DNA of 64,000 nucleotides, taken from contig JADKGZ010000008.1 of NCBI GenBank assembly GCA_016722025.1, forward strand, positions 113,501 to 177,500. The letters are read 5' to 3'. Positions 25,681 through 34,548 of this stretch are shown in pieces. The position numbers and the translations under genes are program-made. Under the pieces are notes generated by a model. That model saw only the letters and a program-made list of their open reading frames with translations, searched no databases and was not told where the DNA came from. The DNA is from Acidimicrobiaceae bacterium. Lineage in GTDB: Bacteria; Actinomycetota; Acidimicrobiia; Acidimicrobiales; Ilumatobacteraceae. Positions within the stretch are counted from its first letter, which is position 1. Each line of letters begins with the position of its first letter.

Positions 25681-26965
25681 CGGTCTTACGTTGAGTGCCG
25701 ACCAGCAACTCGCTGAACGCGACGCCCTTGTCGATACTCGGCTCCCTCGGCAATCCGAGCACTCGTTCACCGATGATGTTGCGTTGGATCTGGTCGGTCC
25801 CACCGCCAATCGAGATGAGGTATGAGGAGAATCCGATGTCGTGCATCCTCCCGCCGAGCGGAGCGTCCTCCCCCCAGAGCGTCGCGTCGGCACCGCAGAT
25901 CCGGAACATCGTCTCGCGCAACGTGCGCAGCAAATGACTGGCGGCCAACTTACCGACCGAGACTTCTGGACCCGGTCGCCCACCTCGTTCGACGGCCCCC
26001 TTCACCCGTAGATCGGTGAAGCGGGCGATCTCGAGCAGCGAGTAGATCGTTGCGTACTCCTGCCGGATGAGCGGATCACCCGAACGGTCGTACTGCTCGA
26101 CGAGACCGCGGAGCAGCGCGCCGACCCCACCCGACGGAACGCCCTCGCCCGACCCACTCTCACGCACCAGGTCGCCCACCCGGCCCGCGAGGTCCGGCTT
26201 GGTGATCGACATGCTGCCACCGGAGCTCCCGAACGAACCGGCGCCGAGCATCGTGCGTTCGTTCGCCAGCGTGGTCAACGCGACCCCCCAACCCGAGCCG
26301 ACCTCGTCGAGCCTGTTCTCCTCCGGCACGACGGCGTCGGTGAGGAAGACTTCGTTGAAGATCGAGCGACCGGTCATCTCCCGAATCGGTCGAATCTCGA
26401 TGCCAGGCTGATCCATGTCGATGACGAAGTACGTGAGCCCCTGATGCTTCGGGAGGTCCGGGTTCGTCCGAGCGACCAGAATGCCGTAACGGGCGATGTG
26501 CGCACCGGAGGTCCACACCTTCTGCCCGTTGATCACCCACTGGTCGCCGTCACGAACCGCACGGGTCTGCAGGGACGCAAGATCGGACCCCGAGCCCGGT
26601 TCGCTGAACAGCTGGCACCAGATCTCCCCGTGGACGATGCCGGGCAAGAAGCGATCCTGCTGGTCCTCGGAGCCGTGAGCCAGCAGCGTCGGACCTGCAA
26701 GGTTCGGCCCGATACCGGCCGGTGGCCCCAACGCCCCGACCGCTCGACGAGCGACGTTCACCAACGGGGCCAGGTGCGGGTCGACACCGCGCCCGTAACG
26801 GTGTGTCGGCCAGGTTGGGAAACCCCACCCGGACTCGGCGAGGACAGTCCACCAGTCGCCGAGCGACATCTCGGGGTCCCAGTTCGCTTCGAACCAGGCC
26901 CGAGCTTCGTCGGCGACCGCGCGGGACTCATCGTCGTCGAGCACCGCAGCTACATCTGGAGTCAT
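25673..26965 (-). CDS. Acyl-CoA dehydrogenase
   Basis: FAD dehydrogenase of 430 aa: WCQLFSEPGSGSDLA, QKVWTS and GGGTDQIQRNIIGERVLGL are the family signatures. The start is ATG 26965; a TAGTAT -10 lies five bases upstream on the minus strand, so the mRNA is probably leaderless. Operator site 6 (26964-26991) covers both -10 and start codon. It is co-transcribed with the Baeyer-Villiger-type gene through a stop/start overlap. Confidence 0.92.
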   Translation of the reverse strand: MTPDVAAVLDDDESRAVADEARAWFEANWDPEMSLGDWWTVLAESGWGFPTWPTHRYGRGVDPHLAPLVNVARRAVGALGPPAGIGPNLAGPTLLAHGSEDQQDRFLPGIVHGEIWCQLFSEPGSGSDLASLQTRAVRDGDQWVINGQKVWTSGAHIARYGILVARTNPDLPKHQGLTYFVIDMDQPGIEIRPIREMTGRSIFNEVFLTDAVVPEENRLDEVGSGWGVALTTLANERTMLGAGSFGSSGGSMSITKPDLAGRVGDLVRESGSGEGVPSGGVGALLRGLVEQYDRSGDPLIRQEYATIYSLLEIARFTDLRVKGAVERGGRPGPEVSVGKLAASHLLRTLRETMFRICGADATLWGEDAPLGGRMHDIGFSSYLISIGGGTDQIQRNIIGERVLGLPREPSIDKGVAFSELLVGTQRKTDG

Positions 26966-26991
26966 AAGACATACTATGACATATGTCTCGT
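26964..26991. promoter_or_regulatory. Operator site 6 (ATAAGACA-N12-TGTCTCGT) over a leaderless promoter
   Basis: It covers the TAGTAT -10 and the start codon of the acyl-CoA dehydrogenase. The inner bases are also palindromic (AGACATA and TATGTCT). Confidence 0.75.
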
Positions 26992-27017
26992 CGCGGCGGC
27001 AACTGCAGGAGGTGTCG

Positions 27018-27671
27018 TCATGACGTCGGGTCGAGCGAGCCGAACTCCTCGTACGGAATCGCGATGAACAGTCCCTCCGCCTCGGCGAAACGCTTGCCGG
27101 CCACGATGGCTTCGCCGTCGATCCACAGCTTGCGGCCGTCGCGCACTCGTAACCGAGCACGAAACTCGAGGTCGACAGCCAGCGGAGTCGGCGCGAGGTA
27201 GCTCACGGTCAGGCGGCCGGTGTAGGCGGGCGTCTGGAGCATCGACAACACGAAACCCATCACGTCGTCGAACACGGCGGCGACGATGCCGCCGTGGACA
27301 CGGCCCGGCGCACCCTCAAACGCTGCACCGAACGACACCTGTGCCACCGCATCATCACCGTCGCGGTGGCAGGTGATGGCAATTCCCATCGGGTTCGCCG
27401 GACCCGAGACGACACAATCGGGGTAGTGCACCATGCTGTCACCGTCGAGTGGGGCCACCTCGAACAACCGCCGCTTCATGTCGTCGACCGGACGCGACCG
27501 CAACGCAGCGGACTCGACGTCGGGGAACACGTCGCGGACGAGTGCAGTGATGCGGTCAAGCACGTCGTCGTCGACGGCGTGACCGACGATCGAGTGCCCC
27601 AACTCACGCAGGGCAGTGGCACACGCGACTCGACTTGGAGAAACGGCGATCTGACCTTGAGACGATTTCAC
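27018..27671 (-). CDS. Hotdog thioesterase (217 aa)
   Basis: The C-terminal half is a PaaI-like hotdog: FEGAPGRVHGGIVAAVFDDVMG holds the central-helix motif and GRLTVSYLAPTPL the following strand. The N-terminal ~80 residues are a helical extension (YPDCVVSGPANPMG). A paralog with the same layout lies at 57482. Likely acyl-CoA hydrolysis. The start is GTG 27671; TAGTAT lies ten bases upstream, so the transcript is nearly leaderless, and operator site 7 covers that -10. Confidence 0.82.
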   Translation of the reverse strand: MKSSQGQIAVSPSRVACATALRELGHSIVGHAVDDDVLDRITALVRDVFPDVESAALRSRPVDDMKRRLFEVAPLDGDSMVHYPDCVVSGPANPMGIAITCHRDGDDAVAQVSFGAAFEGAPGRVHGGIVAAVFDDVMGFVLSMLQTPAYTGRLTVSYLAPTPLAVDLEFRARLRVRDGRKLWIDGEAIVAGKRFAEAEGLFIAIPYEEFGSLDPTS

Positions 27672-27681
27672 AATAGAGTTG

Positions 27682-27709
27682 ATACTACACCCTTACCTGT
27701 TTGTCTCAT
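27682..27709. promoter_or_regulatory. Operator site 7 (ATACTACA-N12-TGTCTCAT)
   Basis: It overlaps the TAGTAT -10 of the thioesterase gene on the minus strand, so binding there should block transcription. Confidence 0.7.
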
Positions 27710-27738
27710 TCCGCTCGCTGGCCGGCGCCTCGTCTCGC

Positions 27739-27862
27739 TCAGAAGCGGACCATGCAGCAACGGGGACCCCGAACCTGACCACCATTCCACGTAACGTCGG
27801 CGGGATCGATGAGCTCGAACCTTTGGATCCGGTCCATCCAGGGCGTTTGGAGCGAGTTGTGA
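27739..27862 (-). pseudogene. P450 C-terminal remnant
   Basis: On the minus strand this reads LQTPWMDRIQRFELIDP, then DPADVTWNGGQVRGPR and CCMVRF before the stop. It is nearly the same as the last ~40 residues of the intact P450 at 28960 (which has WMERIPEFELIDP and RRCMVRF). No P450 core precedes it. The remnant, and the bases after its stop, mirror the intact gene's 3' end about 1.2 kb away. It looks like the leftover of a duplicated or deleted P450 copy. Confidence 0.85.
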
Positions 27863-27977
27863 GGACAGGTTCGGATGGCCGGCCGAGGGCGTCGCCGATG
27901 ACCGGAGTGATGTGCCCCGGGTTCGGCGGGCTCGCGGGCGCTTCACGTCGCCTTCTTTCGTCGCCGTGACTCACGAG

Positions 27978-28023
27978 ACGGACACGGACACGGACACGGA
28001 CACGGCCACGGCCACGGACACGG
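27978..28023. repeat. GGACAC-type hexanucleotide tandem repeat
   Basis: About eight tandem units of GGACAC, two of them changed to GGCCAC, lie in the gap between the P450 remnant and bioY. No convincing gene covers them. The rest of 27863-28141 holds nothing I can identify. Confidence 0.85.
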
Positions 28024-28141
28024 ATGATGGAGGTCGGGGGCGCTGCATCACACGCTCGCCAACACTGGTTCTACGGTTACCGGCCGATTCGGTGGGCGTG
28101 GGCCGCACGACGACGGTCCGAGTCCGCGGGCAAGCAGGGTG

Positions 28142-28754
28142 CTATGAGGACTTTCGGTTGGCCAGTGCCCATGCGCCGGGCAGCAGCGTGCCGGCCAGGA
28201 CCAGTTTGATGGCGTCACCGATGAGGAACGGGGTGACGCCGAGCGACAGAGCGTTGGTGTCGCCGGTGGCGACGGGCACGTTCAGTCTGTGGGCCAACCA
28301 TGCCGCGCCGAACGCGTAGATGATGATCGAGCCCAACGCCATCGCCGACCATGACGAGGCCAGGTTGCGGTCGTGCTTGCGTTCGGCGAGGTAGCCGATG
28401 ACACCGGCAGCGACGACGAAGCCGACGAAGTAACCCATCGTCGCGCCGGTGCCGTTGGTCCAGCCTCCCGCGCCGCCCGCATAGAACGGTAGGCCAACCA
28501 AACCGAACATCCAGTACAGCAACTGCGACGCTGCACCGGAGCGCCAACCCAACGCCGCCGGCCAGCAACACACCCAAGGTCTGGCCGGTGATCGGCACGG
28601 GCGTGAAGCTGAGCTTCAACTCCCATTGGGCAAGGGCAGCGGTGAGCAGCGCGAACGCAACCACGACAACGATGGCACGCACCGCGGCGAGGTTGCGCTC
28701 GGACGGTCGCGACCAGATTCGGTCGACGAGAACGGCGGGGTGAACGGAAGTCAT
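28142..28754 (-). pseudogene. bioY: BioY biotin-transporter S component, frameshifted
   Basis: The N-terminal piece (start ATG 28754) ends PVPITGQTLGVLLAG. The C-terminal piece, in another frame, begins AALGWRSGAASQLLYWMFGLVGLP and continues with membrane helices to the stop at 28142. Joined, they give a typical BioY with its PITGQTLGVL motif. The break is at about 28560-28570. BioY is the substrate-binding membrane subunit of biotin ECF transporters. A biotin importer here fits the biotin-dependent carboxylase at 45428. The frameshift may be a sequencing error. Confidence 0.8.
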
Positions 28755-28845
28755 GGTTGATCCTCGGAGGGAGAAGGGGGATGGACCGCTCGGGGAGTCG
28801 CCGGGGACCGTCCCGACTGGTACACCAGCGACGCCTGTACGACAA

Positions 28846-28860
28846 GAATGCATATCATTC
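28846..28860. promoter_or_regulatory. Palindrome upstream of bioY
   Basis: GAATG-ATATG-CATTC lies about 90 bases upstream of the bioY start. It could be an operator for a biotin-responsive regulator, but it does not match the BirA or BioQ consensus closely. Confidence 0.35.
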
Positions 28861-28913
28861 GAGCTGAAGAAACGTCCTGGTAGGGGTGGCGGGGGCGCTC
28901 GCGCTTTGTGGTG

Positions 28914-28938
28914 CGGTCGGAGCCGATGGCTCCGACCG
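28914..28938 (-). terminator. Hairpin downstream of P450
   Basis: A perfect 11-bp stem, CGGTCGGAGCC with GGCTCCGACCG around a three-base loop, lies 22 bases past the stop of the minus-strand P450 gene. No long U-run follows. Confidence 0.65.
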
Positions 28939-28959
28939 ACCCCATTGCCATATCCAATG

Positions 28960-30177
28960 TCAGAAGCGGACCATGCAGCGTCGGGGGCCGCGGACCTGGC
29001 CGCCCTTCCATGTGACGTCGGCGGGATCGATGAGCTCGAACTCCGGGATGCGTTCCATCCAGACCTGCAGTGCCACCCGAAGTTCGAGTCGGGCGAGGTT
29101 CGACCCGGCACAGCGGTGGATGCCGGCACCGAATGCCACATGACGATTGTTCTCGCGATCGAGGAGCACCTGATCGGGGCTCTCGAACACGCGCGGGTCG
29201 CGGTTCGCCGCCGGGAACGCCATCAATATCCGGTCACCTGCCTGCATCGGGCACCCCTCGAACTCCGTGTCGTGCGCGACGATTCGAGCCATCGTGACCG
29301 GCGCGTAGACCCGAAGCATTTCTTCCACCGCGGTCGGCCACACATCAGGGTGGTCGCGGAGCTGCTGGCGGTGATCAGCGCGATGTGCGAGGTGCCACAG
29401 CGAGGACCCGATTGCCGACCACGTCGTGTCGATCCCGGCGATCAGCATCAGATTGCATGCGCCGAGCACGAAGATGTCGTCGACTGGTTGTCCATCGATC
29501 TCGAGGCGGAGCAAGTCGCTGATCAGATCGTCGTCGCGCGGGTTCGCTCGCCGATCCTCGATCTGCTGCATGAAGAAGGTGATGATCTTCATCCGGCTCT
29601 GCAGGCCGACTTCGCGATCGATCAGACCGGTCTCGAGCACACCGCGTACCCAGTCGACGAAGTCGTCCTCCATCTCGAACGGGACACCGAGGATCATCGA
29701 GATCACGCGAACAGGAATGCGTTGTGCGTAGTCCGACGCGGCGTCTGCGGTGCCGTTGTCGATGAATCCGTCGATCAGCCGGTTGCACAGGTCGCGGGTG
29801 ATCGACTCGTACTTGGCGACCGCCTGCGGTGCGAACGTCGGCAGGATCGCACGCCGATGCCCGTGGTGCTCCGGCGGATCCGAATCGATCGGTGGGACCC
29901 TGACGCCACCATATGGCCCCTCTTTCGATTCAGGAGAGAGTCCGATCACGCCAACCTCACGTGACGTAAAGATCTCCGGAGTCTGTGCCATCGCCACGAC
30001 ATGGGCATGGCGCGTCGGCATCCACGAACCGCCGTTCTGATCGCTGTGCGCGATCGGGCATCCTGACTCGCGGATCTGATCGAGCAGAGGGAACGGGTCC
30101 GAGACGAAGTCATTGTCGAAGATGTCGTAGTGGTTGAGGAGCTCGTCGAGGCTTGCGTTGCGCATTCCCATGGTCAC
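28960..30177 (-). CDS. Cytochrome P450 (ferredoxin-coupled)
   Basis: P450 landmarks: AGIDTT near residue 243, EEMLR, and heme loop FGAGIHRCAG with Cys near 355. Length 405 aa. It is closely similar to the P450 at 7077. Its GTG start (30177) overlaps the stop of the ferredoxin gene (GTGA), so the pair is translationally coupled and this ferredoxin is its natural electron donor. Likely hydroxylates the pathway substrate or a methyl-branched intermediate; the precise site is unknown. Confidence 0.93.
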   Translation of the reverse strand: MTMGMRNASLDELLNHYDIFDNDFVSDPFPLLDQIRESGCPIAHSDQNGGSWMPTRHAHVVAMAQTPEIFTSREVGVIGLSPESKEGPYGGVRVPPIDSDPPEHHGHRRAILPTFAPQAVAKYESITRDLCNRLIDGFIDNGTADAASDYAQRIPVRVISMILGVPFEMEDDFVDWVRGVLETGLIDREVGLQSRMKIITFFMQQIEDRRANPRDDDLISDLLRLEIDGQPVDDIFVLGACNLMLIAGIDTTWSAIGSSLWHLAHRADHRQQLRDHPDVWPTAVEEMLRVYAPVTMARIVAHDTEFEGCPMQAGDRILMAFPAANRDPRVFESPDQVLLDRENNRHVAFGAGIHRCAGSNLARLELRVALQVWMERIPEFELIDPADVTWKGGQVRGPRRCMVRF

Positions 30178-30368
30178 TCCCTGATCTCGATGGCGCGCTC
30201 CGGGCAGTTGCCTTCGGCGCGCTTGGCTGCCGCCTCCAAGTCACGGGGAATGTCTCCCTCGATCAGCACCACCGCATTGCCGATCTCGTCACTTCCGAAG
30301 ACATCGGGCGCCGCGATGGCGCACATCTGGTGTCCATGACACCGATCCTGATCAACCTGTACACGCAT
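30174..30368 (-). CDS. P450-type [3Fe-4S] ferredoxin
   Basis: A 64-aa ferredoxin with Cys10, Cys16 and Cys55-Pro56, the spacing of single-cluster [3Fe-4S] ferredoxins used by actinobacterial P450s; His13 sits where a fourth Cys would be in [4Fe-4S] forms. It accepts electrons from a ferredoxin reductase (none seen in this window) and gives them to the P450. Operator site 8 (30401-30428) lies 33 bases upstream of its ATG. Confidence 0.92.
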   Translation of the reverse strand: MRVQVDQDRCHGHQMCAIAAPDVFGSDEIGNAVVLIEGDIPRDLEAAAKRAEGNCPERAIEIRE

Positions 30369-30400
30369 CTGCAACCCCCTGATCGTAGTCAACTCGAACA

Positions 30401-30428
30401 ATGATACACATCCGCCGCAGCGTCTCAC
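30401..30428. promoter_or_regulatory. Operator site 8 (ATGATACA-N12-CGTCTCAC)
   Basis: Upstream of the minus-strand ferredoxin-P450 operon. Confidence 0.7.
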
Positions 30429-30733
30429 AATGGCAGCACCATGGGACGGAACCAACGGCGCGAGTATGCAGGTCAACACTGCAACACCGTGCCTATCGCC
30501 AGCAAGAACAGCCGGCACGTTCCGACTGCATCAACACGCGACAGATCGGCTACAGTGCCTCATCTCGACGGGCATCGCAAGAGCGACATGGGGAAGCCGC
30601 TCACGCAAGTTCGAGTCCGATCACCACCTAGGGGGGCCATGGGTACGAGAACCAGGCATCAGCTTCACGTCGCCGTCGCGACGTGTTTGCATCGCCGCCC
30701 GAGCAGCCCACACGTGGGCCGTGCGGGGCACGC
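30429..30733. other. Leader region of the ABC transporter operon
   Basis: It holds operator site 9 (30536-30563) and a 32-codon plus-strand open frame (30639-30737). That frame has a G6 run just before its ATG and its stop overlaps the permease start (ATGA). The short frame may be a leader peptide; coding is unproven. Nothing else is seen. Confidence 0.45.
30536..30563. promoter_or_regulatory. Operator site 9 (ACGCGACA-N12-TGCCTCAT)
   Basis: Upstream of the plus-strand ABC importer operon. Its left half matches site 11 exactly. Confidence 0.6.
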
Positions 30734-32711
30734 ATGACGTTCGTCAACGGGACCATCCTCGGTGTCTTCACCGGCGCGCCGTACGCGATGTTGGCCATCG
30801 TGGTCACGCTGATGTACCGCTCGACCGGCGTCCTGTCGCTGGCCCACGCGGGTTTCGCCAGTATCGCCGCCTACGTCTATGTCGACCTCGCAGGCCCGCT
30901 CGGGGACAGTCAATGGCCCGTGGTTCCCGCGGCTGTCATCGCCGTCGCCGTCGCCGCGACCACCGGCATGCTGGTGGAGCGCGTTGCCATTCGTCAGGTG
31001 CGGCACGCGCCGGCCACGACCAAACTCATCGCCACCCTCGGCGTGCTGACCGTGATCAACGGCACCTTATTGTACTTCTACGGCGTCGATCCGAAGTCCG
31101 CGCGGCTCGTCTTCCCGAACAAGACGGTCCAGATCGGCGACGTGCGCGTCGCGTACCAACAGTTTGCGGTGCTGGCGATCGCCGTGGGGTCGGCGTTGCT
31201 GCTCAGCCGGTTCCTCCATCGAGCACGCTTCGGCGTCGCGATTCGGGCCGTTGCCGACGATCCCGACGCGGCGAGGCTCGCCGGCGTACGGCCCAACGCC
31301 GTCTCGCAGTTCAACTGGATTATCGGCGCCACACTTGCGGGCGTCACCGGAGTCCTGGTCGCGCCCCTGCAACTCGTGAGCGTCGGTACGTTCCCGTTGC
31401 TCCTCACCAAGGCATTGGTGGCCACGCTGATCGGTGGACTGGTGTCGCTGCCGCTGGCCTTCGCCGGAGGCATCGCCGTCGGAGTCATCGAGAGCATCTC
31501 GATACTCAAGTCGAGCGTTCCCGGCGCATCGGACCTCGTCATCCTGGTGCTCGTCACCGCAGTGCTGCTGTTCCGCAGAAAGTGGCCCACCGTTGCCGCC
31601 TCGGCAGGTCCCACGTCACACTCGGTCCCGCGCTTCACGGTGCCCGCTCGCTTCCGCTGGCTGCTCATGGCGATGGCACTCGCCGGCGTGGCCGCGGCGG
31701 TGATCATCCCCGCTGGTTCGACCTATTGGTCCTTCATCGGCGGCCGAGCCATATTCTTCACGATCCAATGCCTCGCGATCGTCGTCGTCTCCGGTTGGGG
31801 TGGCCAGGTCAGCCTGATGCAGGCCGCCTACGCCGGAATCGGAGCGTTCGGAACGGCGTACCTCGTCGTCGAGCGCGGCTGGCCGCTCGGTCCCTCGCTC
31901 CTGGTCGCCGCGATCGCAGGGATGCTCATCGGTGGACTGGTCGGTATCCCCGCCCTGCGACTGAGCGGACCGCAGTTCGCTGTCGCTTCGCTCGCCTTCG
32001 CGGGTGCAGCATCGAGTTGGCTCTTCAAGCAGAAGCAGTTCCCGCGTTCGATGCCGCGCGGCGATCTCTTCGGCTTCGATCTCTCGAGCGACACAGGTGC
32101 ACTTCATGATGGCAGGCGTCGCACTCGTGCTCTTCGTCCTCGCCTGGGGTGTCCGCCGCTCCACCCACGGCACGTTGGTATTCGCGTCCCGTGACGCGGC
32201 GGACACCGTGTCGCACTTCGGCGTGTCGGCAGCGAGAGTACGCATGGGTGTCTTCATGTTGTCGTCGTTCATGTCGACCCTGGGGGGCGGCCTCTACGCA
32301 GTGCTCGTCACAGGCCTCTCTCCGAGCGACTTCTCGTTGTTGCTCTCGCTCTCCTTGGTCATGTACACCGTCGTCGGCGGGATGCGCTCGCTCCTGGGCC
32401 CAGTCATCGCAGCCGCCATGTTCGGAGTCCTGCCACAGGTCATCCAAGGACGGTCGGGTTCCACCGGGAGCGCGATCCCGGACATCATCGCCGGATTGAT
32501 CGTCGTCGGCCTGATCGCCTCCCGCCCCTCGGGGGTCGCGTCCTTCCTACCGACCCGACTGATCTCGCCTCGGCGGTCCCCCGAACCCGAGCGCCGCGTC
32601 GTCCTCACCCGTCCGGTTCCGACACCGACCGAGGTTCGCGCATTTGTCCATCGTCATCCCTACCACGACCGGAGGTCAGAGTGCCCGCCAACATCGACGA
32701 TCACCCGTTGA
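30734..32711 (+). pseudogene. LivH-LivM fused branched-chain-type permease, frameshifted
   Basis: The first ~290 residues are a LivH-type permease (GTILGVFTGAPYAM, LAHAGFASIAAYVY, VRPNAVSQFNWIIGATLAG). A linker then leads into a LivM-type permease (FFTIQCLAIVVVSGWGGQVSLMQAAYAGIGAFG). At about 32085-32105 the frame shifts and LivM continues from MMAGVALVLFVLAWG through SSFMSTLGGGLYAVL to the end. Together they form the membrane part of a branched-chain amino acid-type ABC importer, as one fused polypeptide. The frameshift may be a sequencing error. The 3' end overlaps the next gene. Confidence 0.8.
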
Positions 32712-33043
32712 ACAGAATTTCCAGCGACCTGCCCCGTCGGGGAGGGCCCAACATCCAGGTAACTTTGGCGCTGATCGTCGCTCTGGTCGGCGTCGTCCTG
32801 CTCGTCGCCGGGTATCTCGGCGTCTCGGGCACGACCGTGACGAGTGATCAACTCTCCTACCTCGCGTCGTCCACGCTGCCGGGTATCGCGGTGCTCGTCG
32901 CAGGTGCTGTCCTGCTCGCCCGGGCCGCCGCCTTGGCTCATCAACGTTCAACCGAAGCACTCAACCGTCAGGTCGAGTCCCTCGTCGCCTGGCTCAGCGA
33001 TGCGTCGAACGATGCCGAATCACCTACGGATCCAGGCGAGTGA
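32681..33043 (+). CDS. Small two-helix membrane protein in ABC operon
   Basis: A 120-aa protein with two hydrophobic helices (VTLALIVALVGVVLLVAGYLGV and TLPGIAVLVAGAVLLARAAAL, each quoted in part). The C-terminal ~40 residues are polar and probably cytoplasmic. I do not recognise the family. The GTG at 32681 follows GGAGG by five bases, and its stop overlaps the ATPase start (GTGA). It could be an accessory subunit of the transporter; this is inference from context. Confidence 0.65.
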   Translation: MPANIDDHPLNRISSDLPRRGGPNIQVTLALIVALVGVVLLVAGYLGVSGTTVTSDQLSYLASSTLPGIAVLVAGAVLLARAAALAHQRSTEALNRQVESLVAWLSDASNDAESPTDPGE

Positions 33044-33811
33044 CCGGGGCTGTGCTCACCGTCACCGAACTGAGCGTGCGGTTCGGAGGTCTACTCGCCA
33101 ACAACGAGATCTCGATGTTGTTGCCGGCACAGTCGATCAGCGCGATCGTCGGGCCCAACGGCGCGGGCAAGACGACGTTGTTCAACGCGATCACCGGTGC
33201 AATCCGAGCCACCTCGGGCCGCATCGACTTCGGCGACGTGGACATCACGAACATGTCGGCGACCGCGCGCGGTCGACTCGGCATCGCGCGCACGTTTCAG
33301 AACCTCTCGCTGGTCGAGGACCTCAGCGCTGTCGACAACATCACCGTCGGTCTCGGCCGGTTCCGGCGCAGCGGATTGCTCTCTGCGATGTTGTCGCTGC
33401 CGCGGTCCTTGCGCACCGACTGCGCCACACGGCGCCTGCGCGCGTAACGCCCTGGGCTTCGTGGGGCTTGCAGAGGCGGCGGATCGCCCGGCCGGGCATC
33501 TCAACTACGGCGACCGACGCCGCGTCGAGATCGCTCGTGCCATCGCGCTTGCGCCATCGCTGCTACTGCTCGATGAGCCCTCGGCCGGAATGGGCCCGTC
33601 CGAGACCGACGAACTCGCAGAACTCTTCGTCGCCATCAAACGAGAGTTCGGCTGCAGCATCCTCGTCGTCGAACACGACATGACCATGGTTCGGGCGGTC
33701 GCCGAATTCACGCTGGTGCTCGATCACGGCGTGGTCATCTCCTCCGGCGCGACGACTGCAGTGCTGGCCGACCCGGCAGTCACCGCCGCCTATCTCGGAT
33801 CGAGCCGATGA
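33040..33811 (+). pseudogene. LivG-type ABC ATPase, frameshifted
   Basis: The first frame has Walker A GPNGAGKTT and the Q-loop region RTFQNLSL, and ends at 33447. The second frame resumes at NALGFVGLAEAADRP with the signature LNYGDRRRVEIARA, Walker B LLLLDEPSAGM and the H-loop VVEHD. Joined, they give a normal LivG. The break is near 33440. It powers the importer with LivF next door. The single frameshift could be a sequencing artefact. Confidence 0.85.
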
Positions 33812-34548
33812 CGATGCTGGACGTATCGAACCTGACCGCCGGCTACGGCGACATCCCTGCCCTCCGCGGCATCGACCTCCACATCGGCGCAGGTCAATTC
33901 GTCGCGGTACTCGGGCGCAACGGAGCCGGGAAGAGCACGACGATGCGGTGCATCGCCGGGCTGCACATGCCCGAATCGGGCAAGATCACGTTGAACGGCA
34001 CCGAAGTCACGCGGGCGCGAGCAGACGAGCGACTCCGCCGCGGGCTGGTGTTCGTCCCCGAGGGCCGTCATCTCTTCCCCCACCTCACCGTGCACGACAA
34101 CCTGATGGTCGGCGCCTACAGCCGACGACTCAAGGGCAAGGCACTCCGCGACGCCATCGATCAGGCGACGGCACACCTGCCGCGCGTCCGGGAACGGCTT
34201 CAGCAACTCGCCGGGAGTCTGTCCGGAGGTGAGCAGCAGATGGTCGCGATCAGCCGGGCGCTGATGGCCAAGCCGACGGTCCTGCTGCTCGACGAACCGT
34301 CGCTCGGACTCGCTCCGATCGTGGTCGACACCGTGTACGAACTGCTGCGCCAACTCCGCGACGAGGGCATGACCCTCGTGGTCGTCGAGCAGTACGTCGA
34401 CATCGTGCTCAGCCTCGCCGACCATGCGATGGTGATCGACAAGGGCCGGACGGTGTTGCACGACACCGCATCTGCCGTTGCGTCCTCACCGCAACTACTG
34501 GCTGCGTATCTCGCAGCCGAGACCGAACAACAAAGGGGGAACCAATGA
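33808..34548 (+). CDS. LivF-type ABC ATPase
   Basis: Complete ATPase of 246 aa: Walker A GRNGAGKST, VPEGRHLFPHLTV, signature LSGGEQQ, Walker B LLLLDEPSLGL and the VVVEQ H-loop region, all in the LivF pattern. It couples ATP hydrolysis to import through the LivHM permease. ATG 33808 overlaps the LivG stop and its own stop overlaps the binding-protein start, so all are translationally coupled. Confidence 0.93.
   Translation: MTMLDVSNLTAGYGDIPALRGIDLHIGAGQFVAVLGRNGAGKSTTMRCIAGLHMPESGKITLNGTEVTRARADERLRRGLVFVPEGRHLFPHLTVHDNLMVGAYSRRLKGKALRDAIDQATAHLPRVRERLQQLAGSLSGGEQQMVAISRALMAKPTVLLLDEPSLGLAPIVVDTVYELLRQLRDEGMTLVVVEQYVDIVLSLADHAMVIDKGRTVLHDTASAVASSPQLLAAYLAAETEQQRGNQ

Noticed and set aside
27978..28023. 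Possible CRISPR array
   Set aside because: Six-base tandem units without spacers; a microsatellite.
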